From the IMG/VR virus record IMGVR_UViG_3300044633_000534, positions 1 through 37,462 of that record: a stretch of DNA of 37,462 nucleotides; one strand, written 5' to 3'. A program made the translations under genes and the position numbers. This document shows, in pieces, positions 29,725-37,462 of the stretch. The notes beneath the pieces are model-generated. The model did no database searches. It saw only the letters and a list, made by a program, of their open reading frames with translations, and had not been told where the DNA came from. Every line of letters begins with the position of its first letter. Within the stretch, counting starts at the first letter, position 1. The DNA comes from a virus.

Positions 29725-31845
29725 ATGGCAATAGGTAAACTACTTTTAAAACTTGGCATTGATACCACTAATCTTGACAAAGAATTAGGTAAGGTAGAAA
29801 AATCTATGACGAGATTTGGTAATACGATGAGGAACGTAGGTTCTAATCTTACCACATCTTTGACTATGCCTATTGTCGGTCTTGGAGCGGCTGCTTTAAA
29901 ATCTTTCGCGGATATGGAAAGACTTGAAGGAGGCTTAACCGCCATTATGGGAAGTAGTAAAGATGCGGCTATTGAAATGGATAAGCTGCGTAAAGTAGCT
30001 GAAAATCCTGGGCTTGCTTTACCTCAAGTAGTTAAGGCTTCTGCTTCGCTGCAATCTGTAGGAATGGATGCAGATAAGGCAAGAAATGTGATTGAGCAAT
30101 TTGGTAATGCTGTTGCAAGGGCTCAAGGTGGTCCAGAAGAATTTTCAGGCGTAATATATGGTTTAACTCAAATAAGTAGTAGTACAAGTATTCTTGCAGA
30201 AGATTTAAACATAGTAAAAGAAAGGCTACCAGAGTTAAACGATATATTATTAAAAACATTTGGCACAAATACTGCAGAAGGTTTAAGAAATTTAAATATT
30301 AGTAATACTGAATTTATTGATGTTATTACAAATCAATTAAGTGTATTAGATAGGGCAAATGGTGGTTTAAATAATTCTTTTGATAATTTAAAGGACAATA
30401 TAAACGCATCTTTAGCAGAACTTGGAAAAACAATAAACGAAACATTAAAATTAGAAGTTGTATTTGATAATGTTTCAAAAAAAATACAAGAGTTAGTAGA
30501 TAGGTTTAAAGCACTTACTCCCGAACAACAGGCAAATATTGTAAAATTTACTTTAGTAGCTGCTGCGATCGGGCCCGTTATTTTAATACTAGGTCAATTT
30601 GCTACATCAATAACATCTATTATTACTTTAACTAGAACATTAATACCACTTTTTACCGTTATGACTGGTGGTACCTATTTACTAGTTGCGGCTATAGGTT
30701 CATTAGTTGCTTATTATGCAAGTACTGACGAAGGGCAAAAAAGCCTATCAAAAACAGGTAATTTATTGTCAGAATCTTTTGATAGAATTAAAAAAGCATT
30801 TCAAACTACTTTAAATTTATTATCTAAGCTTCAACCATTATTTGATATATTATTATTTGTATTTAGTAAAATAGCAGTATTTACTTTTGAAGTTGTTTTG
30901 TCTCAAATAAATGCGGTTCTATCAAGCGTTAATTTTGTGTATGATGGAGCCGTTAAACTTTTAGAGACTCTAAGGTTAATTAACAAACAGAAAGTTGAAC
31001 CAAAAGTAAGTGTAGATAGACCAAGCGGAGCAGGAGGAAGTTGGGGTCAAGAAGTTACCACTAATAAAAATAAATCAGTTACTTCGGTATTGCCAAAAAT
31101 GCCTTCAGTTAATCAAGGATTACCAAAAGGCAATTCCACATTAGATGCAATAAAAGAAATGCAGACTAATAAAAGTATGATGCAATTTGAAATGGTTAAT
31201 GTCAATACTCTTCCTACTTTAGATTTAATTCCTAAAAAATTAGAAAGTATTACAGCAGCTAATGAAAGATTAAAAGAAACTAATTTAGCATTAGCCAATT
31301 CATTTGATGCCATTACACATAGAGTAACATCTGTTGAAGTAGCACTTACTCCAATGCAAAATATATTAGTTGCGGCAACCGATGCTTTTTCAAATATGGC
31401 GATGCAAGGCGAAACCGATATGAAAAAGTTAGGTAGTGCAGCCATACAAGCGGCTAAAATGATTATTAGTGCCTACATTAAAGAAGGTGTAGCAGGTATT
31501 ATAAAAGGTATATTAGGCGGCCCGTTGGGTAAAACTTTAGGGCCTGGAGCTATAGCCGTAGCAGGTGCAGCTGGTGCTGGTGCAGCGGTTTTATTTAATA
31601 CGATGATTAATAAAGTAGCTCCACCAAAACTTGCACAAGGTGGTTTGGCATACGGCCCAACAATGGCAACAGTGGGAGATAACAGGAATGCAAGAGTTGA
31701 CCCGGAAGTAATTGCGCCATTATCTAAACTAAAGGGAATGTTAGACGGTGGCGGATCACCTTACATATTAACCACCAGAGTGGCTGGAAGTGATTTATTG
31801 GTGATTATGGAAAAGGCTAGAAATATTAATTCAAGAATAAGATAA
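29725..31845 (+). CDS. Tape measure protein
   Basis: The product has 706 residues. It starts with the typical LLLKLGIDTTNLDKELGKVE and a long helical region (VEKSMTRFGNTMRNVGSNLT, MPIVGLGAAALKSFADMERLEGG). Hydrophobic segments lie in the middle (about 270-335) and near 600-630 (GAIAVAGAAGAGAAVLF). The end has LAQGGLAYGPTMATVGD, common in this family. At roughly 1.5 angstrom per residue it would set a tail near 100 nm, an estimate from family behaviour. It is extruded into the host envelope at infection. Confidence 0.93.
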   Translation: MAIGKLLLKLGIDTTNLDKELGKVEKSMTRFGNTMRNVGSNLTTSLTMPIVGLGAAALKSFADMERLEGGLTAIMGSSKDAAIEMDKLRKVAENPGLALPQVVKASASLQSVGMDADKARNVIEQFGNAVARAQGGPEEFSGVIYGLTQISSSTSILAEDLNIVKERLPELNDILLKTFGTNTAEGLRNLNISNTEFIDVITNQLSVLDRANGGLNNSFDNLKDNINASLAELGKTINETLKLEVVFDNVSKKIQELVDRFKALTPEQQANIVKFTLVAAAIGPVILILGQFATSITSIITLTRTLIPLFTVMTGGTYLLVAAIGSLVAYYASTDEGQKSLSKTGNLLSESFDRIKKAFQTTLNLLSKLQPLFDILLFVFSKIAVFTFEVVLSQINAVLSSVNFVYDGAVKLLETLRLINKQKVEPKVSVDRPSGAGGSWGQEVTTNKNKSVTSVLPKMPSVNQGLPKGNSTLDAIKEMQTNKSMMQFEMVNVNTLPTLDLIPKKLESITAANERLKETNLALANSFDAITHRVTSVEVALTPMQNILVAATDAFSNMAMQGETDMKKLGSAAIQAAKMIISAYIKEGVAGIIKGILGGPLGKTLGPGAIAVAGAAGAGAAVLFNTMINKVAPPKLAQGGLAYGPTMATVGDNRNARVDPEVIAPLSKLKGMLDGGGSPYILTTRVAGSDLLVIMEKARNINSRIR

Positions 31846-34091
31846 TGGCTGCAAGATATACATCTACATTTTATTCAGAGAAAGGGCGTAAATATTACTT
31901 AGTAATAGATGACAGTACTTTTTCGGGAATGACTTATGATGTCGATGTTACAGGGGCACAAATAGAATGGCAGGCGGATGTTGAAAACGGATTAGAAAGA
32001 TACGCTCCTATTATTGGAAGTAATTTTAAGTTTACTATTATAATTAATACAGAACAAAAACAGCAATTATTAACCGATTTTTTAACGGCTCCAGAGGGAA
32101 GATTTACTATTCAATTAACTGCTTACGACACATCAAACACACCTAACTTTTATTGGTATGGTTATATTTTAGCCGATTTAATTGAATTTGATGACATTCC
32201 TTTAGAAATGGGATATAATTACACAATAAATGCTATTGATGGCATAGGATGGTTAAAAGGCATTGATTACAAACCTGATAATAGCGATATTTATCAGGGT
32301 GATGATACTATAATAAATCATGTAAATAATTGTTTACAAAAACTTACCTACGTTCAATCAATTTATGGCACATCTATAGGGGTGTTAGCTAGTGCATTTC
32401 AGTGGCATGAAGATTCATGGACTTATTCGACATCTATAGACCCACTTTTAAGAATGAGGATTAATCATAAGGTTTTTTATACCATAGATAGTAAGGGTAA
32501 TTATACCTACATGAAGTGTTATGATGTTTTAAAAAGAATGATGATACCATTAGGTTTAAGGTTCTTTTTTTCGGATAGGAAATTTTTTATGGTTCAGCCT
32601 AATACTTATTTAGATTCAGCCGTTACAATCAATATTTATTATTTAACATCTACTTTATTACAACAAAGTAGTTTTCAGTCAAGTATTGAAAATGATAACT
32701 ATTCTGGCACAAATAAAATGCTTCGTTTTAGCGGAGGCAAATGGGGATATTATGGACATATAAAGGATTTAGATATTGAATATGAACACATAGCATCTGT
32801 AAATTTATTGTCAGGTAAAATATTTAATAATTTAAACACTGAGTTTTTTAACTCAAAAGATTTAGATTACAATAATGATGAGGCTACTATAACATTTACT
32901 TCGGTAATGAAATATAGAGATAGTCAGGTAGGTTCAAGTACTATTGCAGAACATATAGTAGAGGGTTCTTTTGTTATTGAATTAAGACCTATCGTGGTGC
33001 CATTAATAGATTTTTTAACAGCCAACCGTTCACCTGAAATAACCACATGGACATTAGGCAGCGGCTGGACTTTTTCCGATGGTAGCGGAGCTGCTTTAGG
33101 TCATGCAAAAGCAACCAATGCAACAGGAGATTTAGTATATACTAATTTTACTCCTACCAATGGAGCAACCTATTATGTGAGCTTTGGAATTGAAGTTACA
33201 AGTGGTACATTAGTTTTAAAAATGGGTGGTGACACTTATAGCATTACTGCAACAGGAGAATACTACGAAAGAATAGTGTGTGTATCAACGCAACAATTAA
33301 CCTTTGATCCAAGTGGGACATTTAACGGGAAAATTAATTACGTTAAAATTAATCATGTAAAATACTGGCTAAAAAGGGATCTTACTTACAATGGCTTTCA
33401 ACACACCTTTACTGCTCAAAGTTGGGAAACTACATTTAGCTATTATAAATTTATTATACCGGGTGGAGCGACTACCTTGCCTGCCGCTGGTGGTACAGTA
33501 GATAATATTATTGTAAATTGGACTACACCAACAATGCCAGAAAGTGGTGACGTTGGCGTAAGATTTTTAATAAGTAGGATTCAAACGGCAACGGGTACGG
33601 ATTTACTTACAAGCTACCTAAAATTTTACGAGTTAGGTAATTTGTTTATGGAACATTTAGCGGCTGGTAATTTGGACGGTCAAAATGACGTAGTTGTTTA
33701 TGGTTCATTCAATAACGACACAAGTAGTATAAGTGTAAAAAAAAGAGTGTTCATTGGTGACGGCCCATCGTTAGGCAGCCCAGGTGCAATAAGAGTAAAA
33801 AATGATAGTAACACTTGGCAAATAACCGACGGGACTGGCTGGCGTGTAAAAAATATAGGTGACGGAAAAAACATTAATCAATTATTGGTAAATGAAATTA
33901 TTAAAGGTCAGCTATTCCCGGTAAGAAAGATGTTAAGTATGTCGTTTCAAATATTAGATAATAATAATCCTTGGTATCCTCATGTAGCCATTGAAAATAA
34001 TGATGTTAAATTTATAATGGAAACGGCTTCTTTAGAACTTAAAACTGATATAGTGCAAGGTACATTTATTGAAATAATAGACCAATCATAA
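31845..34091 (+). CDS. Tail tip/baseplate protein with carbohydrate-binding-like module
   Basis: The product has 748 residues and directly follows the tape measure (one-base overlap). The first half looks like a distal-tail/tail-tip protein (YWYGYILADLIEFDDIPLEM, YNYTINAIDGIGWLKGIDY), as seen in Bacteroidota siphophages. Residues about 390-505 form an inserted beta-sandwich module beginning TWTLGSGWTFSDGSG and ending near GKINYVKI. It resembles residues 145-260 of the second fibre (2119-4098). The C-terminal part has GDVGVRFLISRIQTATG and ends with a short conserved tail. It probably makes the tip hub and contacts surface glycans. Confidence 0.8.
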   Translation: MAARYTSTFYSEKGRKYYLVIDDSTFSGMTYDVDVTGAQIEWQADVENGLERYAPIIGSNFKFTIIINTEQKQQLLTDFLTAPEGRFTIQLTAYDTSNTPNFYWYGYILADLIEFDDIPLEMGYNYTINAIDGIGWLKGIDYKPDNSDIYQGDDTIINHVNNCLQKLTYVQSIYGTSIGVLASAFQWHEDSWTYSTSIDPLLRMRINHKVFYTIDSKGNYTYMKCYDVLKRMMIPLGLRFFFSDRKFFMVQPNTYLDSAVTINIYYLTSTLLQQSSFQSSIENDNYSGTNKMLRFSGGKWGYYGHIKDLDIEYEHIASVNLLSGKIFNNLNTEFFNSKDLDYNNDEATITFTSVMKYRDSQVGSSTIAEHIVEGSFVIELRPIVVPLIDFLTANRSPEITTWTLGSGWTFSDGSGAALGHAKATNATGDLVYTNFTPTNGATYYVSFGIEVTSGTLVLKMGGDTYSITATGEYYERIVCVSTQQLTFDPSGTFNGKINYVKINHVKYWLKRDLTYNGFQHTFTAQSWETTFSYYKFIIPGGATTLPAAGGTVDNIIVNWTTPTMPESGDVGVRFLISRIQTATGTDLLTSYLKFYELGNLFMEHLAAGNLDGQNDVVVYGSFNNDTSSISVKKRVFIGDGPSLGSPGAIRVKNDSNTWQITDGTGWRVKNIGDGKNINQLLVNEIIKGQLFPVRKMLSMSFQILDNNNPWYPHVAIENNDVKFIMETASLELKTDIVQGTFIEIIDQS

Positions 34092-34456
34092 TGCCATACA
34101 CGGAAAAAACAGTATTATTTAGAGGATTAGATTTTGATTCGGGTAGAACTCCTAATCATTCGCCTGGAGGTGTGGCAGGAACAGGATCTACAACGCCAAC
34201 AAATAGCACGCCAAATACACAAAATAGTAGTGTTACAAAAGTGTTTAAACAATCCTTTTTAGATAGCTATACAGCCATTTTAACTGTTACAAAAAATGCA
34301 GGTGTATTGCCTTCAAATCTTGAACAACTTTTAATTTTTCAAAATGGTCAAGAATTGATTAGTAGTCAATTCTCAGTTGCTGGGTCAGTTATAACAATAG
34401 ATTCATCTACTCATTACGATGGTTCTAATTATGTGATATTTTTTATAATTGTATAA
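34091..34456 (+). CDS. Small tail protein with NGQ domain
   Basis: The product has 121 residues. Residues 1-45 are a Gly/Pro/Thr/Asn-rich linker. Residues about 48-121 contain QLLIFQNGQELISSQFSV and HYDGSNYVIFFI, a domain that also appears twice in the adjacent giant fibre (about residues 380-430 and 590-645). It may link tip and fibre or serve as a fibre collar. It overlaps both neighbours by one base. Confidence 0.72.
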   Translation: MPYTEKTVLFRGLDFDSGRTPNHSPGGVAGTGSTTPTNSTPNTQNSSVTKVFKQSFLDSYTAILTVTKNAGVLPSNLEQLLIFQNGQELISSQFSVAGSVITIDSSTHYDGSNYVIFFIIV

Positions 34457-37400
34457 TGGAAGAAATTAAAGCACCAAAGAAAGAAAGGAAGTTTTTAAAA
34501 GCCGTTGGAAACATTGCCAAGGTGTTAGCCAATGAATTAGTAATGGGAATAGCAAGAAAGTTTATCGGCAAAGCCATTGACAAAGTAGGCAACAAACGGC
34601 AAGGACTTGTAATTGCTTTTTTATTGGTAGCAGGAATATCTTATGCCTCTATTGATTCCATTCCTTACCCTATTACAGGCAATAAGCAGAGATTAGGATG
34701 GCAGACCAGTGGCAACGGCTTGGTGTGGAGAGGTAGAGTTACAGACACAATTACAAAGCCGACAAGCTATTCAGATAAGAATGTAAAAGCCTATCTTATC
34801 CTTGATTCAGTTAGCGGTTCTTTATATGTATTTAAGCAAGGTTCATGGGCAGCCATTAGTGGTGCAGGAGGAGGTTTAACTATGCCTTTTGATTCTATTA
34901 CCTTTAACACTGCCAAGGATGGCACGGTGGGAGTAGGTGAGGTAGAATACAATGATACACAAGGTTCTTTAATACAAGGTCTAAAAGGTGGCAATGTTAC
35001 TAATATTATTGGGCAACAATTACACCAAAGGGTTAATAATCGCACGGGTGCAACCTTGGCAAAAGGTACTGCGGTTTATTTGTCAGGAAGTCAGGGAAAT
35101 AGAATTACGGTTGCAAAAGCATTAGGCGTTACCGATGCCTTTTCTGCTAACACTTTTGGTATAGTTGCCGAAAGCATAGCGAATAATCAAAGCGGTTACG
35201 TAATAACAGAAGGATTAATAACAAATATAAATACAAGTGCATTAGTAGAGGATTCAGCCGTTTACCTTTCGCCAACGGTGGCAGGAGGATTAACATCAAC
35301 AAAGCCGCAAGCTCCACAGCACACTGTTTATATTGGTGTTTGTGTAAAAAGTAATGCTGGTTCTGGGGAATTGTTTGTTAAGATTCGTAATGGTCAAGAA
35401 TTAAACGAATTACACGACGTTCGTATAACATCGCCAGTAAATAAAGCCTCATTATATTATTTAAGTAGTGAAGGTGTTTGGAGGGATACAACGCCAACAC
35501 TTTTAGTAAGCGATACAGCTTCCATGTTAGCCAATTATGCAACCAAAGCCTACGCGGACACAAGCGGCAGATTTTATGCAAGGCAAGATTTTAGAAATGT
35601 ATCATCAAGCACTTTAACCTGGACACAAACAGATACATTGGTTGTAAATGATACAACATCTTTACAAGTATATAGGAATGGTCAAATATTGTTGCCAAGT
35701 CAATACACTGTACCCACAAAAACATCTGTTGTAATTGGCTCAACTGCTTATAAAATAGGTGAAAATTATACTGTCATTTTACCTCGTGGTGGTGGAGGTG
35801 GTGGAAGTGGCAGCGGATCACTTACTTCAATATCTGGAGGTACTGGCATTACAGTATCACCTAATCCAATTACAACAACAGGCACAGTCTCCGCAGACCT
35901 CTCTGTATTAATGGAGTTAACAGATACAACTTTATTAAATCTTACTACAAGGTTTGCGACAAAGCAGCCTAATATAACACTTACCACTACTGGCACAAGC
36001 GGAGCTGCTACCTTAACCGGTGCAACTTTGAACATTCCACAGTACACAGGAGGCAGCGGCACAGTTACCAGTGTAGGTAGTGGTTACGGATTACTTGGTG
36101 GGCCGATAACAACAACAGGTACACTACGCGTTGACACATCCACAGTTTATGACTTTGTAAGAGATAGCATTGTGGCAGTAGAGATAGGAGGAGACACAAT
36201 TAAAATAATTAAACAGGAATACGAAAATGTTACAAGTGACACATTAGTATTTACTATTTTACCTAAATTTCCTATTCAGTTAAGGCAGTTTATATTACTT
36301 TTTCGCAATGGGCAGTTATTACTTAATGACCAGTTTTCCGTTATTGATACAAACAAAGTTAAGATAGCAGCCACATCTTACAAAGTAGGCGAAAACTATA
36401 CTTTAGTCACAGTTAGCGGCATCGGCTCTGTTTCCTCTGGGCAAGGCAATCCAATCTATCCAGAGGCAGGCATAGCCCTATCAACAGGCACAACATGGAC
36501 AACATCAATTACAAATAATTCAAGTAATTGGAATACAGCATATACAGATAGGTTAAAATGGGATGGAGGTAGTACGGGTTTAGTAGCAGCGACAGGGCGA
36601 ACAAGTTTAGGTGGTACAACTATTGGACAATCAATGTTTACTTTAACTAATCCTTCTGCCATTACCTTTCCACAGTTTAACGCGGATAACAGTGTTACAA
36701 CGTTATCTGCAGCTTCGTTTCGGAGTGCCATTGGTGCAGGAACTGTAACAAGTGTAATTGCATCTACCACAGCAGGCAATCCTATATCAATTACAAATAC
36801 CACTACTACGCCAACGATAGAATTATTAAGTGCTACGAGTGCAAGAAATGGGTATTTAACATCAACTGATTGGACTACATTTAATAATAAACAAGCGGCT
36901 TTAGGATTTACGCCAGCAAATAGCACAATAACTATAGGAACAAACGCACCGTTACAAGGTGGAGGCGATTTAACGGCTAATAGAACTTTGTCAATAACAC
37001 AAGCGACTACAAGCGCAAATGGATTTTTGACTTCAACTGATTGGAACACTTTTAACGGAAAGCAAAATACTTTAGTTTCCGGAACAACAATTAAAACAGT
37101 AAACGGAACGACTTTATTAGGTAGTGGTAATTTATCTGTAGGTACATTAGTTGGTACTGATACTGTTTCTCTTTCAAATAAGATTACTTTAAAAGTAAAT
37201 ATATCTGATACGGCTTCAATGTTAACTCCTTACTTTAGGGATAATGATACTACCTCATTAAACTTAACTTCCAGATTCTTGACTAAATTAAATATATCTG
37301 ACACTTCGTCAATGCTTACTAATTATAGGAATGCATTAAATACTAAATTAAATATATCTGATACGGCTTCAATGTTAACTCCTTACTTTAGGGATAATGA

Positions 37401-37462
37401 TACTACCTCATTAAACTTAACTTCCAGATTCTTGACTAAATTAAATATATCTGACACTTCGT
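34456..37462 (+). CDS. Giant tail fibre protein, N-terminal part (continues at 2-2101)
   Basis: ATG 34456 overlaps the previous stop (TAATG). The frame is open to the window end, about 1,002 codons here and about 1,672 residues in all after joining to base 2 via the 89-base overlap. Residues 1-47 are basic and helical, 50-66 form a hydrophobic segment (GLVIAFLLVAGISYASI), and 68-135 resemble the N-terminus of the second fibre. Two NGQ domains (about 380-430 and 590-645), a Gly-rich hinge near 440 and GTVTSV/TTTP beta repeats follow, then the 31- and 20-residue repeats. It is probably the main host-recognition fibre. The hydrophobic N-terminal segment is unexpected for a cytoplasmically assembled virion protein. 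Confidence 0.88.
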   Translation, partial: MEEIKAPKKERKFLKAVGNIAKVLANELVMGIARKFIGKAIDKVGNKRQGLVIAFLLVAGISYASIDSIPYPITGNKQRLGWQTSGNGLVWRGRVTDTITKPTSYSDKNVKAYLILDSVSGSLYVFKQGSWAAISGAGGGLTMPFDSITFNTAKDGTVGVGEVEYNDTQGSLIQGLKGGNVTNIIGQQLHQRVNNRTGATLAKGTAVYLSGSQGNRITVAKALGVTDAFSANTFGIVAESIANNQSGYVITEGLITNINTSALVEDSAVYLSPTVAGGLTSTKPQAPQHTVYIGVCVKSNAGSGELFVKIRNGQELNELHDVRITSPVNKASLYYLSSEGVWRDTTPTLLVSDTASMLANYATKAYADTSGRFYARQDFRNVSSSTLTWTQTDTLVVNDTTSLQVYRNGQILLPSQYTVPTKTSVVIGSTAYKIGENYTVILPRGGGGGGSGSGSLTSISGGTGITVSPNPITTTGTVSADLSVLMELTDTTLLNLTTRFATKQPNITLTTTGTSGAATLTGATLNIPQYTGGSGTVTSVGSGYGLLGGPITTTGTLRVDTSTVYDFVRDSIVAVEIGGDTIKIIKQEYENVTSDTLVFTILPKFPIQLRQFILLFRNGQLLLNDQFSVIDTNKVKIAATSYKVGENYTLVTVSGIGSVSSGQGNPIYPEAGIALSTGTTWTTSITNNSSNWNTAYTDRLKWDGGSTGLVAATGRTSLGGTTIGQSMFTLTNPSAITFPQFNADNSVTTLSAASFRSAIGAGTVTSVIASTTAGNPISITNTTTTPTIELLSATSARNGYLTSTDWTTFNNKQAALGFTPANSTITIGTNAPLQGGGDLTANRTLSITQATTSANGFLTSTDWNTFNGKQNTLVSGTTIKTVNGTTLLGSGNLSVGTLVGTDTVSLSNKITLKVNISDTASMLTPYFRDNDTTSLNLTSRFLTKLNISDTSSMLTNYRNALNTKLNISDTASMLTPYFRDNDTTSLNLTSRFLTKLNISDTS
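37195..37462 (+). repeat. Fibre repeat array, right part (153-bp units)
   Basis: A 153-bp unit (31 plus 20 codons) starting at 37221 begins again at 37374. Bases 37221-37347 are identical to 1-127. The array is continuous with that at 1-865, so its true length in the genome may be longer or shorter than shown if reads could not span it. Confidence 0.85.

Noticed and set aside
35766-37049. Minus-strand frames of 98 and 197 codons at the right end
   Set aside because: Antisense to the giant fibre; their valine/proline-rich translations are the expected reverse reading of Thr/Gly/Asn-rich repeats.

Overview
The window is an essentially complete genome of a tailed phage with siphovirus-type genes. 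The last 89 bases (37374-37462) are identical to the first 89, and the long tail-fibre reading frame runs off the right end and resumes in frame at base 2, so the molecule closes into a circle of about 37,373 bp. The closure lies inside a tandem repeat, so the repeat copy number is uncertain. The host is probably a member of Bacteroidota: the DNA is AT-rich, promoters match the Bacteroidota -7 box TAnnTTTG, start codons mostly lack Shine-Dalgarno sequences, and several proteins resemble families common in phages of that phylum. I see no integrase, excisionase, tRNA or CRISPR array.

There are two opposed transcription units. The leftward unit (18706 down to 6199, minus strand) starts at a full-consensus promoter beside an SSB gene. 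It carries a wall-hydrolase-like glucosaminidase, a methyltransferase, an HNH protein, a ParB-like protein, a lambda-O/DnaD-like replication protein with candidate origin iterons inside its gene, two lysine/arginine-rich twin proteins, a RecB-family nuclease, a nucleotide cassette (ThyX, dATP/dGTP diphosphohydrolase-like, dCTP deaminase), a membrane protein, a RuvC-like resolvase and many small unknowns. No DNA polymerase or helicase was recognised, so host replication proteins are probably recruited. Several intrinsic terminators and internal promoters punctuate the unit, and a convergent terminator at 6151-6173 ends it.

The rightward unit (18771 through 37462 and on to 6143, plus strand) starts with a 52-residue ribbon-helix-helix-like protein. 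It then encodes a glycosyltransferase, an HNH endonuclease, small and large terminase, HK97-type portal, protease and capsid, head-tail connectors, tail tube, tail assembly chaperones joined by a -1 frameshift at A_AAA_AAC, tape measure, a tail-tip protein, a giant repeat-rich fibre, a second fibre with an S74 self-cleaving chaperone, a secreted protein, holin and amidase endolysin.

The most interesting signals are: a compact RNA candidate (15708-15800, minus strand) with its own -7 box, three hairpins, a loop-loop complementarity and a terminator just upstream of the ParB-like gene; iterons inside the replication gene; two fibre proteins that share an N-terminal module with a hydrophobic export-like segment; a perfect intrinsic terminator laid across the portal start codon; and a duplicated promoter/terminator module in the leftward unit.
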